Shown here: positions 21,598-32,634 of the stretch, one piece after another
Layout of the letters: the number at the start of each line of letters is the position of its first letter
Numbering within the stretch: the first letter of the stretch is position 1
From: Marasmius tenuissimus
Taxonomy: Eukaryota > Basidiomycota > Agaricomycetes > Agaricales > Marasmiaceae
Direction: 5' to 3'
Assembly: GCA_029532415.1 (NCBI GenBank)
Contig: JAQOTA010000061.1
Location: forward strand, 671,705 to 735,704
Length of the DNA: 64,000 nt
The notes under the pieces: generated by a model
What the model was told of the DNA's origin: nothing
What the model saw: the letters and a program-made list of their open reading frames with translations, nothing else
Database searches by the model: none
Program-made: the position numbers and the translations under genes

Positions 21598-23935
21598 ACC
21601 GGCCTTTTCCCGTGTACCTAGTGCCATCTTATCATGAAATCAAAAATGCTGATACTGTATCTCAAGTTCTGCACTTCAGCTGGCAATACCGTCCTATATT
21701 GGCGGACTTTGGATCTGAATCCTGATTAAGAGTGAGTTGTGCCGAGTACTTGGTCTGCAGATGCTTACCTCTGAGTGAGGAGGCAATAAACCTTACATCA
21801 GAGACGTGTGGATCAGTGGGTGCTCGTAGGTCCAGCGAATGGTGACGGAGCATGACGTTGGTGACGTAGGTCTACGTGACCGTGAGGCTGTGACGGTCTT
21901 GCTTTTTGCACTGAGCGGCCATGATCCTCCTCGGTTGCTATTTCCTTTTACTTCCCTCTAACTGTCCTTCTACTTCACTGTGATAAATTCCAGCATTTGA
22001 TTCTACGAAAATCGCGCCACCGCAAGTGATTCATCAAAGTCTGTCCCTGAAACGCAAATAGGAATTAGGTAGCTGAGAAAGAGTCTTGGATGGTGGGTAA
22101 CAATATGGTTTGAAAAGATGACTATCAGGTACGTTGTCAGTTTTGGTTACTGATATACACATCTCTAATTTGCTTCTTGGTACCAGAGGTACCTTGATCC
22201 TGACGATGCTCTATGGCGGAAACCAGCGGCATCTCCGAGGCGTCGAGTTGTTCGACTTTGGGTCTTGGCGCTGGCCCAGGCGACCAGCTGACTGTAATGC
22301 CTAATGAACTTTCGATCCCGACCTTCTTCGTCCCGAATCTGTATGCCTCCATCGATGAAACAGACCACCCGATCCGTACACTTGCTCCGATTCTCCTCAG
22401 GTGTTCTACATTCCTCTGGAAATATCGGTAATGTTGAGCACGACTATGGACTTTTTTCGACGGGCTACTAGCCTATACAAGCCTTACCGCTCCCACAACG
22501 AGGAAGACGCCAGGTAATTTATCACCAAGGCAATGGCGAATGATCGGTCGACCTAAAATGAGGCTTCAACTGGACTGCGACAAAGTGCGACAACCACCTT
22601 TTGACGTTGATCTGAAGACCTCGTAGTTGCTATAACAGCATTTTGGCGGCTGCAAAGTACACGCGGCCCGCTTCCCCCGTTGGCCGAACACTACATTGGC
22701 CAAGGTCGCAAGCTTTTGTGTGCCTATCTCAGGCCTATCTTCTCCCGTCTTATGATTTTTACCACCTTTGTGTCGGCCGTTGTCTGATATTGATACTTGC
22801 CTTGTCTGCTCCCGCTCCTGAGCTCACTTCTCTGCTTTAGACGAAACGTCTTGCGTTCGATTGCATCGTGGGCAAGCCGGAAAGCCGGAAATCGTCCCTG
22901 ATATATCTTCTCAGGGCGACCTGGACTGAGATTCAGCTGCAACACAACGAGTGACAACGTGATACCAGGTATGAACTTCCCTCTCCCGACCAGCTTCACC
23001 CTGAGCTAACCTCTTGGTCGAAATTGCAGCAATGTGAGCGACGTCTACGCGAGCTGCCCACCTGATACTCCGTTCAAGTCTTGACAGTTCGGTCTTTAGT
23101 CTATTGCCGCAGATCAGCAAACTCTATCAACGATATATGGGAATGTGTAAACCATTTACCCTAACAAGGGCAAAAGTGTGTGAATGACACGCCGTCGATA
23201 CCTCCCGCCGAGGTTTGAATGGAAGGGTCTACGCATGGATCCCGACCTCGTTGCCCGGATGGTGAGTCGCCGAATCGTCCCAATCATCGTCGAGAAGCGG
23301 CCCCACAACATCTGCCCTTACGACGGCTTGGACCACGTCATGTAGCCCGAGGGCGTATCTTATCCGTCATTCAAGCTTATGAAGACCTCTGCTCACAGCT
23401 CGGCAAACGAAGAAGATCCATTGCAACCGTTATCTCTACCTGATCTATGCTGGATGATCATTAATGCCCCTTAACTTTCTCGGCTTTTCTCTACTCCCTT
23501 CCAGACGTTATGTGGTTTGCAGACCTCAATTTTGCCTTTATTGGGATATCTTCCCATCGGTTGCAGACTGTAAGCTTCGCCTTCCCGCTAATTATAGTCA
23601 AACAATATCACCTGAGATCCTCAATAACTAGACAGTATCCGGGACGCATAGTGCCTGCGTGCTATATGCCCAGACTGAATTTATCGTCCCGTCATCGTGG
23701 TGGGAACCATCAGTGGAAGCCTTAGAAAGAACGATTCGAGGCCTACTAATAGTCATATACGGGGTCCTCGGTTTGTTGTGCTCCCATCGTGTTCTGCGGT
23801 TCCATTTATACAGTCCTTGTCTTCTGAGAAGGCCCCTACCAGTCTCGGTCCCTTGTCACCCTCTTTCGTCCTTGCATTACCATTTACCCTCCTTCAATCT
23901 GCTCGACTAACAGCCTTTGACACGGACAGTGCAAC
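21598..23935. other. Long intergenic region, no supported gene
   Basis: The first 220 bases repeat the 3' flank of tandem copy 1 (shared CTGAATCCTGAT and CATCAGAGACGTGTGGATC-like words), so they belong to the duplication. The rest has only short frames. One plus-strand frame at 22213-22431 is open but unrecognised and has no splice partner. Confidence 0.5.
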
Positions 23936-25191
23936 ATGGCGACGATAGATCCTCAAGGCATCGTATTTGAGCGATGCTTTTACATTGGGAATCTCCTTCA
24001 AAGTTTCATGTATGGTAGGTGATCCTCGTGCGACCTGAAGCCCGAAGCGCTCACTGGCTTACAGGTATAACGGTTTACCTTGCCTATTCCAGCATTTCGA
24101 TGCTACGCTCCAACCAACCTTTGTCGAAGGGACAAACTAAAGGAAGCCGCCAATTCCTGATCATCTATGTTATTGCTATAACAATCTCGATGACCTTCGC
24201 GTTGGCGACGAATGGACTGGCTGGCCAGATGATGTGGATCGAGCATAGGGACGTCGAGGGTGGTCCTTACATGTACTTCTTGATAACAGCCTCAAACTGG
24301 ACCAACGTACTGGGTACGGCGATGGATATGTTCGGGAACTTTTTGGGTGATCTACTTTTGGTACGTTCAACTGGATCACGGCTGCTTTCCTGTTCTTGAG
24401 GCGTCAACTCACGTCTCCGGCTTAGCTGTACCGCTGCTACGTTATCTACAACTCGAACAGATGGGTAATGATCTTACCTATTCTCACGTTCTTGGCATCG
24501 ACTTGTGGGTCGTTCTTCTACTTAGTCTCCTTTCGTGACTAACCTCGGGCAATTAGCCATGGCGATCGTTTCGTGTGTCCAAAGTGCCCTACCAGGCTCA
24601 AGTTTTTTCGCCACGAATGCTCTCAACTTCGGGATTCCTTGGATATCCTTGACTTGCGCGCTCAATGTCATCTTGACGGGGCTGATATCCGTGAAATTGC
24701 TGTGGGCCCGTCGGCGAATGAATCGTCTACTTCAGAGTAGGGAACTGACGGATGTTTACACCGGTGTTGTCGCGATCCTCGTCGAGTCGGCTTTACCGTT
24801 CTCGGTATTGGGAATCGTGTTCGCCGTCTTGCTGGCGAAAGGGAATTTTGCCTATGCCATCTTCTCCGCCGTGTGGGGCGCGTATGTCGTGAGTACTCCC
24901 GCTCAGGCGAATTCGTGGTAAGCATATACTGATTTGCGACTCGCTCAGGGAATTGCACCTCTTCTCATTATCAACCGAGTGGCCAACGGGAAGGCCTGGA
25001 GTAGAAATACGGCTCAACAACTATCCACGAATGCTACTTCCACCAGTTTCATGTTCGGAAACCCTGGCGGCAGTACTAGTATCACGATGTCGACTCTACG
25101 GAACCCGACGCCAGCTGTACATAGTACGGTTTCGGTTGAGAAGAAGTACGATCTGTCTAAGTCAATGACCTCGAACAGTGATCGTGTTTGA
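23936..25191 (+). CDS. Seven-helix orphan membrane protein (second member)
   Basis: Exons: 23936-24014, 24065-24360, 24426-24504, 24557-24888, 24949-25191, giving 342 residues. Same family type as the gene at 7104 and closer to the family consensus. It opens with an N-terminal extracellular stretch, then helices at LLQSFMYGITVYLAYSS, FLIIYVIAITISMTFALATN and GTAMDMFGNFLGDLLLLYRC. The signature LLYRCYVIYNSNRWVMILP follows, then ASTSMAIVSCVQSALPG, LTCALNVILTGLISVKLLW, and AILVESALPFSVLGIVFAVL with a last helix reaching GIAPLLIINRVANGKAW. The C-terminal tail is Ser/Thr-rich with several possible phosphorylation sites. Ligand and role are unknown; the topology allows a receptor or a transporter-like role. 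Confidence 0.85.
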
Positions 25192-25606
25192 GGGGGTGTT
25201 TAGGCTGGACGGATCAGAAGGGGTTGCTGATGGAAGCTTGTATTTCTATGTTGTAACTTTGGAACTTTTGCTGTTCTGTTTCGAAAATTCCCGGCATGCT
25301 GGGAAAGTATAGACTACGTTCTTTACTCTCCTTTATATCTGTACTTCGCAACCACTGACGTTGCGCCGCTATACCAATTTCGAGAAACACTTCGAACTCA
25401 ATTGAGCGCTAAATTGCGCCACTGTCCGGCCTATCAGCGCCTGGCGTTCCTGGGCTTCCCTCGGACAATAGTCGCTGGCAACGTTCATGACGATTACGGA
25501 GAATAAGAGGTTGGATAAGCAAGATGCTAATCAATTCAATGAGTGCGAGGAAACATGCGTTGTCGGTATGTATGAAACCTAACCCCATCTCCGTTCGCCT
25601 CTCCTA
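25192..25606. other. Intergenic between convergent genes
   Basis: Shared 3' region of the seven-helix gene and the minus-strand MYND gene. Nothing else seen. Confidence 0.55.
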
Positions 25607-27545
25607 TCACCACTTCGCCTCAAACCTGGCCATTATCGCCAGCGAAACATTCCTGAGTTTGGGTACCAAAATCACAATCAAGAGGCCCCGTTTGCTCACG
25701 GGTGTCCGGCTCCATACAGACTCGAGTACCCCGCGTGAATCATCTATTTTTCTGTCTCCAACTCCTTCCTTGAACGCTCGCTGGCTACTGTATAGTGTGA
25801 AGCTACCCTGTCGTTGGATGGATGGTATCTCGGACGTGTTCAGGTCGAGGACGGCGACGCATTTTTCGCGACTGGGAGTGACCCTATCGACTACGGAGGA
25901 TGAATTCGAACTATTGTGCTGACGAACCATTTTGGCGATTTTGTCCCTTTGACGAATGACAAACTCTCTGGCGATGCCATTAATGAATTGTTCATCTTTG
26001 TCCATAACGTCGAGTCCGGTTGGTATCCCCGCTTTAGGTTCAGATTACAATCAGAAGTGCCTTTGGGCAATTTGTTCTGGAAAATCAGACTCACTTGTTC
26101 GGTGCTGATTGTGTTGGGGACACATCGTTCGATGACCCCTTCGCCAGTCTAACTTCTGACAAGCTGAGGAACAATATGCGACACCCGAGCATCCAGAACA
26201 CTGCGAGATGGCGAAGGAAGAGCACTTAAGCGTTCGCGTTCGATCAGTCATTTTGGTCAAACTAAGAATTAGAGAACGGACTTACCTCGTTAATAGCGCA
26301 CAGAGGGTAAACTCGCTGGGCTCTGAGAGCCCGCCGTACATCTCTCAGAACGAGAGCTTTCCCCTTCAGCTGTTGCCATGCCGTCCAAAGTTTTTTCGAC
26401 CTCAGCCTAAGGGATGCTTCGCGGGAATTGTTTATGCCCCGAATGGATCGCAAGACCTCGTGAAGGATACTGGGATATGCAAGATAAACGGAAATTCGAC
26501 AAAATAGGTTGGCTGCTGCGTCGTCAAACACCACTTGATCACTTTCAAACACGAAAAAGGCAGGGTTTGCTTTGATCAGTGAGGAGATTAGCCCGGATTC
26601 AAGCGCTTCCAAAACCAAGAACCGGCCCTGTAAGACTCTTGTTAAGTAGTCGAATATTTGTGTTGTGATCCCGCGTGCGACATTATACTCCGTTCGTGAA
26701 GCCGTTGGGGGGTCTCGCAGGCTCCTCCTTTTGCAAACGAGACTCGAGAGAGCGCGTACGAATCCCTTCATCCCTCCCTCCATCGAGGCCTTGGCGGTGA
26801 AAGGTCCAGCCACGGGGCCCGACCCCCACAAGCTGGGTGTCAAAAGGACCAGAAGGAAGGAATCGACATCTTGTAGCTGAGAGGCTGGCATGATGGACAT
26901 CCGGCTCGCCTCTTGGTTGATATGTCGTGTGAAGGTGGAAACTCGAGCCCGGAACTCGGTGAGACTTGCTGTCGCCCGGCGGGGGTCTTGTTCGTCGAAA
27001 GTCAGTAATAACTCGGTCCATTTTCCCCAAGTTGCATGATTCCTCTCGATGGAGGTAAACCAAACCCGACCGATGAGTTGTCGGAGGTTGGGAGTCGCAT
27101 TTCGAGTGGTCAAGACCGATGGTTCAGCTCCTTCCAGTTGGAGGAAGAGAGGAAGAATCCAAAACAAACGGTGAACTGGTGCTGAAAAATCGGTCGCAAG
27201 GAGCAGATATTCCATTGAGAAGATGATCCAGGGGCTGATAATGGACCAGCTGTGTTTAATCGAGGCGAATGTGTATTCGAGTTGATCTGAAAGCTCTTGG
27301 GCGCACATTATGCCAATCCAAAATGCTTCTAGAATTTGGGGAAATTCTTGAAAGCCTGGGCTGAGCCGAGATACATCGAGGTTGCTGGCAGGAGAACCAA
27401 TAGTACTCCGTAGATAGTTCAGGGACTTGTGTGCATCTGGAAAACGTGTGTAGGAGTCGATCATGCCTTGAGAAATTTCGGAGTCCGAGATCCCAAAGTG
27501 CTTCATAAGGCGATTGAAGGTGTGGTTGTCTGGTTGTCTCGCCAT
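25607..27545 (-). CDS. MYND zinc-finger protein, copy 1
   Basis: Exons: 27545-26286, 26224-26095, 26031-25607, giving 604 residues. A long helical N-terminal domain (about 1-415) has no family that I know. The MYND finger (about 416-454) is split by intron 1: Cys in PLCAINE, then the exon 2 ligands CSSFAISQC, SGC, AYCSSAC, QKLDWRRGHRTMC, which complete the Cys7-His pattern with the typical YC..CQ..W...H...C end. I chose the acceptor CTTAAG at 26225 because it supplies the second Cys; the CTCGCAG acceptor 24 bases further on would lose it. A C-terminal region of about 145 residues follows. MYND fingers bind proline-rich partners, and the long helical body suggests a scaffold role. A paralogue on the other strand starts at 32635. 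Confidence 0.82.
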
Positions 27546-28169
27546 TGCCCGCCTGATGCACAGAAAGAAGATGACCATCAGCATAGAAAAAACAACGCTA
27601 ACAGTATACTTTACTTTATTCTTGGTGAATTTTTGACCCGTTCACAATGTTGGTGTGGATAAAAATTCACTGAAGGACGTTGAAAAACGATGGGACAAGG
27701 GTTGGACAAGGGTGTGCAAAGTAATGGAGGTTGAATGGAGTAGGACAGGTCTCGTGGTTCACGTGCTTGCCTGGGAACTTTCGGACCTATCGGCAAGGCT
27801 TGGGCTTCGTCGATTAGGTCCAGCTTGCCTCCTTCCCCCTTGAATAGGCTTAGGTTCATCGTCCTGAAGCTGTCCCTCAATCAAAAACACAGCAACGTGA
27901 GAAAATTGCTTTGTACGTTCCGCATTGGCCTGGGCTATCATTGATCCATCTTACGATATAGGCCTTGGAGGCTAATCCTCCCAGTAACAGTCAGACCCAG
28001 AACGAGGGTAATTGAGGTGCGGGTTTACTGAGGCAGAAAAAAGTACTCTTACCGGGATCTCTGAATGAAGGTGGACTCCCTTTGTTCGACCAGAAGCGCT
28101 GACACCTGCCGGCAGACGAATCGAGTCAGTACTCAACAAAGGGAACGACCGGCAGCCTCTGTATCCCTC
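27546..28169. other. Intergenic between divergent genes
   Basis: Shared 5' region of the MYND gene and the second C4HC3 membrane protein gene. No gene supported. Confidence 0.55.
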
Positions 28170-28177
28170 TATATAAA
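28170..28177 (+). promoter_or_regulatory. TATA box of the second C4HC3 gene
   Basis: TATATAAA 60 bases before the ATG at 28230. Confidence 0.6.
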
Positions 28178-28229
28178 GCCTGTCGACCTCAGCATTCATG
28201 GACTCGTTCTTCTCTTCATCAAACACTTC

Positions 28230-29142
28230 ATGACTACAATACTTTCCCACCTCAACTTGCAGTGGACGATATTCTCGGCCTTTATTTTATGGAGACTTCG
28301 GCCTAGGTTAGAATATTCCGAATGGATGGTTTATGGGCTTTGTTTTTTATTGGGCCTGGTGGTGCTGATAGTGACTCTGCACGTAACATCAATGGCAGCC
28401 GTGTTGGGATGGCGGTTTTTGAAGGTGAGTGTTGCCCTTTAGCTTTCGGCGAGTATGTTTACTATGAACATCAATTTTCTGACGGCAATCAGGCCTACCT
28501 TGGCTCGAAGATAGTGACATTACTGCTTGAAATCGCTTCTTTGAGCATAAGAGGGGGCTGGTGCATCATCTCAGTCATTCTTAAACTGATCGGGGCCAGC
28601 CCATGTTCGTCCCGGCACGAGTCCGGAAACTACAAGAATTCCCAAGAAGGCGCATCCAAGTCACCGGACGACAATTCACGCAACGAAACTCTTCTCATCG
28701 ACGGGATATATGTCTTCCCAGCCGGTCCAGATGCCGACGAGTGCAAGCTTTGCTTTGAACCTCTATACGACGGACCGCCAATTTACAATACGGACGTAGC
28801 CACCGCGGATGTTGAACTGGTTGAAAAGATCTACGAGCTGAAATGGTGTGGGGCGTGTCATCGGGCAATTCACCGCAAATGTTGGAGAGATGGTCAGTCT
28901 CATTCATTCGTGACTGATCCCGTATCAACGAACTCATTGCGTTGTCCAGTTAGGAACAAGAGCAGCTCAAATGTTTGCTTAAACTGTGGTAGACCCTGGA
29001 CCGGTCTGTACTTGCATTTCGTATCGGATCTGAATTGGGAACTGATTTTTAAACCTCAGATGCCAGAACATTCGCGAAAAGTCTTTCTGCTGGCTCGTCC
29101 ATGTCCGTCCCTGCCTCGTCATCCCGCAACTTCGCAATTTGA
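28230..29142 (+). CDS. Membrane protein with C-terminal C4HC3 zinc finger, copy 2
   Basis: Exons: 28230-28424, 28493-28892, 28950-29003, 29060-29142, giving 243 residues. Two or three hydrophobic helices lie in the first 100 residues (VYGLCFLLGLVVLIVTLHV, then KIVTLLLEIASLSI and CIISVILKLIG). A polar linker leads to the finger: Cys149 and Cys152 in ECKLC, then WCGAC, HRKC, and CLNC after intron 2. Ligand order and the phase-1 intron before the last pair are as in the gene at 17179, so the two are paralogues. The final intron (29004-29059, 56 bases) is my choice because it ends the protein in a short Ser-rich tail. Without it the reading frame runs on to 29200 with a hydrophobic and less plausible end. 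A membrane-bound ubiquitin ligase is possible but not shown. Confidence 0.72.
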
Positions 29143-29670
29143 TTGTATATGCGTGCTATCATGCTACATATTTCATGACCTTTATGCCCCCTTTCCTTAA
29201 TGTTCCACGTACTTTTCCCCCGCACCCGAAAGTTGAAATTCACAGCGGTTCTTTGAATCTGCTAACCAAACAGTCAGATAGTCTGAGTTGGTAACATCCA
29301 CTACATGTGGCTTAAGACACTTGCGAAGAGATGCCCGCCTTTATGACGCGTTCAATCGACGTTCACTTGACGATGAGGAAATAAGGCAAAAGTGACTGAC
29401 GAATAAGCGCCGTAATGACGTCGAAGACCGTGAGAACTACATACCCTTTTCGTTCATTTGACTCTTCAGTCCCTGCCTCGAGCACTGCCACTCGACATCC
29501 CTCTTTCCCTTACCACCACCACCACCTCTGCAAGGCTTTTATTACGCTCTTTTCTCTCAATCAAAGAATCTTAAATCACGCTTTAAACATCTTATATCGC
29601 ACAAAAGCCTCTAATCTGCTTCAAGATATCCTAAAACCCAAGATAATTGCTGATTTTCAGTGATAACAGC
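29143..29670. other. Intergenic, upstream region of the HD-domain gene
   Basis: Pyrimidine-rich stretch with CCACCACCACC just before the HD gene. No separate gene seen. Confidence 0.55.
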
Positions 29671-32022
29671 ATGTCTTTGTCTTCATCAGACGGACCTGCC
29701 CGTCAGTTCAAGTGCCCAGTGCACACCTACAGTGAGCTTGACAGCTCATTCGAATTTTTCTTCACGTTCTGATCATGTCAAAAGTTACATTGTCTCGAAG
29801 AGTTTGCAAAATCATCGATACGTATGTCATATCCCATTCCCGACCCTCTTCTGCTCGAAAAGACGCGTTTTGACGCGTTTTTGCTTCCAAAATAATGCTG
29901 TATGGTTGACGCGTGTTTTTTCCAGGCCTCATTTCCAACGACTGCGGAAGGTGAAGCAGCTTGGGACCACCTACTACGTCTGGCCAAACGCCTCCCACAA
30001 CCGTTTCGAGCATTGTTTAGGTATGCTGTCTTTCCTAAGTCGATTGGTATTTCGACTCATTTCGTCAAAGGTGTTGGGTATCTAGCCGGGCAGCTTGTTA
30101 TTCAACTCAGAACTGCACAGCCCGAACTTGGGATAACCGATAGAGATGTAGAATGTCTCCAGATTGCAGGCCTATGTCACGACCTCGGCCATGGGCCTTG
30201 GTCGCATGTCTTTGACGGCATGTTCATGCCAAAAGTCTTGTATGCGTCGTCTCTTGCATCTCCATGCACTGACTAATCACTACATCCTACTTTTTCCAGG
30301 CCGGAGGGGCAGACCTGGCAGCATGAACAAGGGTCTGAGCTCATGTTCGATGACCTGATCGATTCCAACAATATTCCTCTCGCTGATGAAGATCGCACGT
30401 TCATCAAGGCCCTCATAGCTGGCGATCCCGACCGTTGTACAGCGTGAGTGAAATGCACGTGGTTGATAACGAGGATTTTCTGACAACGTTTGCTAGCCCG
30501 GAGAAACGTTTTCTCTTCGATATTGTTGCGAATAAACGCAATGGCCTTGATGTCGACAAGTGCGATTCATACTTTCCATGACCCCAATTCGTTTTCCTGA
30601 CCTACAAGTTGCAGGTTCGACTACATCGTGCGGGATTCCCATATGGTTGGACACAAGGTCAACCTGGACATACAGAGGTTACTTTTACCTCCCCTTGTGG
30701 CTGAATCATCTACTGACGCTCCAGCAGAATCATTGGTTCAGCCCGCGTAATTGAAGATGAAATCTGTTACGACTGCAAGGACCTCAACAACATCTACAAA
30801 ATCGGAGAGAGCCGCTTCGAGCTTCACAAGATGGTATACAACCATAAGACTGGTACGTGGTACTGTTAAATTGTCGACCACCCTATTCACGCCCTTCGTC
30901 ACAGCCAAGGCCATTGAGTACATGATCATAGATGCGCTCCTACATGCTGAGCGCGTGATGGGTATCTCGAAGGCGGTAACTAACCCTAAGAGGTACCTTA
31001 CCTTGACGGATTCGGTCATGGAAAGGATTGAGGACTCCGAGGACGAGGTACGTTGGTGATTTGCTTCACCCCTTCGTTTTCGCTCACGGGTGCTTCCAGC
31101 GACTGGCAGACGCTCAAGCCATTTTCAACCGTATCCATCGTCGGGACTTGTATCGCCTGACCGACTTCAAATGTTTCCCCTGGAATGTTGACGACAAGGC
31201 CTACATTCAGGAGAAGGTCACCTCGAAGGCGATTGTTGACGCTGCTGAAGTGATGTTCGGTGGTCCGGAGCCTGAGATTACGGCCGCAGACGGCTCATGT
31301 GTGGACATATCGGAGCTCACGGAGGATAGGGTGATCGTCGACCTGACCCTCATGCACTATGGCATGAAGGAGGTCAATCCTTTGAAGAAAGTCCGGTTCT
31401 ACAACAAGTCCAACCCGTCTGGTTAGCCGCTCCTGTAGTCATGAGGTTCGTTCTGGTCTTGACTAAATTAATTTGTTATCCAGTCTCCTTCCGCGCCCAG
31501 CAAGGCGATTACTCTACCCTTCGGCCTGCTGTCTTCGCCGAATACAAGCTTCAGATTTACTCGAAAGAGGCCAAGTAAGTATGCTGTGTCCCTACTCTTA
31601 ATCGCTTCTGACCATCTTCTCCCTCTCACAGGTTCTGCAGTGTCGTTCAGAAAGCCTACCGCCGCCTCTGCGAGACCGATGAACGGCTGCAGAAGATCCT
31701 TATGACGGAAGGAGACGTCGATGAGGACGACGACGACGAGACTGTAGTTACCCGTGCACCCTCGCTTGCGCCTACTGAGCCGGAGGTGGAGCGTAAAACC
31801 CCTCCTCTGGAGCATCGTATGCCTGCTGCTGCGAGGAAAAAGAGGGTTTTCGGCAGGGTTAGGTCCCATAACCAGTCTATGACAATTCATGACGAGTTCT
31901 CGCCCTCGGGGATTTCGCCTGGAAGTGGCGGGGATGCTTCGCCACCCCCAGCGGTGAAGAGGACACTAACATTGGAGGAGCCGCCGTCGCCAACACCGGC
32001 TGGAAAGAGGCAGAGGTTGTAG
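29671..32022 (+). CDS. SAMHD1-like HD-domain phosphohydrolase (dNTPase family)
   Basis: Twelve exons: 29671-29731, 29785-29821, 29926-30020, 30071-30239, 30300-30443, 30497-30559, 30615-30677, 30728-30852, 30905-31047, 31100-31421, 31484-31574, 31632-32022; all phases agree, 567 residues. The HD core is very clear: [18 protein letters not shown], then [16 protein letters not shown] with metal ligand His62, [16 protein letters not shown] with His101-Asp102, and [12 protein letters not shown] with Asp197. These match the four metal ligands of human SAMHD1. There is no N-terminal SAM domain; only about 13 residues precede the HD core. The C-terminal 130 residues are acidic, then Pro/Ser/Arg-rich, ending KRQRL, possibly a nuclear signal. 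Expected reaction: dNTP to deoxynucleoside plus triphosphate. It lies between the two MYND paralogues, with no obvious functional link to them. Confidence 0.94.
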
Positions 32023-32634
32023 GTAGTGCCTTTGTTGGGTTCTGTTGCATGCTCTATGCGAACTTTCTTGACATTCTACAAATTCTTGTTTTTCTTAAAT
32101 TAGACTTCAATTCTGTTTTCGCACGCGCCGTCGTTCAGTTTATATCCGTTCCATCACTTCTTCAACTTGCATGCTCATGTTTCCATGTATCCATATCCAT
32201 TGCCACGATTACATCTCTCTTCTACCCTGCACACAATTAAGTTATACTGCCTACTACCACTACATTGGACGTTTACTTTGCCATAAACCTTGCTACTACT
32301 TCTCTTTAAGACCAGTGTTCCACGCATAATACATACAGAGCATCCTCAATCTGAGCCGTGGTTTTCCAAGCGGTGTCTGATACTGATACCGAGCCTATCT
32401 CCAGGTCTAGTCAAACTCACCGTATTCTGCGACTCTTCTATGAGGTGACAGGATATCAAACTGGACCGCTCGAGGAGGGACTTGAGAGAGTAACAGAGTT
32501 ATACGCGACGCGACGCTCATGTGATGAGAAAGTGCTTCAATCACCGCATCCGAATCGTGGCATCAGGTGGCATCCGACCACGACCTCATCGCATTCTTCA
32601 TCTTGTTCCCCCACAACGTTCCTTGCCCGTTCCA
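32023..32634. other. Intergenic, 5' region of MYND copy 2
   Basis: AT-richer 3' flank of the HD gene followed by the leader of the MYND gene. The frame of the MYND gene is open upstream to 32521, but I start it at 32635. Confidence 0.5.

Noticed and set aside
22213..22431. Plus-strand frame of 72 codons in the 2.3-kb gap
   Set aside because: Too short, no homology recognised, and no donor or acceptor that extends it.
26201..26285. Alternative longer intron in MYND copy 1 using the CTCGCAG acceptor
   Set aside because: It would remove the second Cys of the finger. The acceptor 24 bases earlier keeps a complete Cys7-His set.
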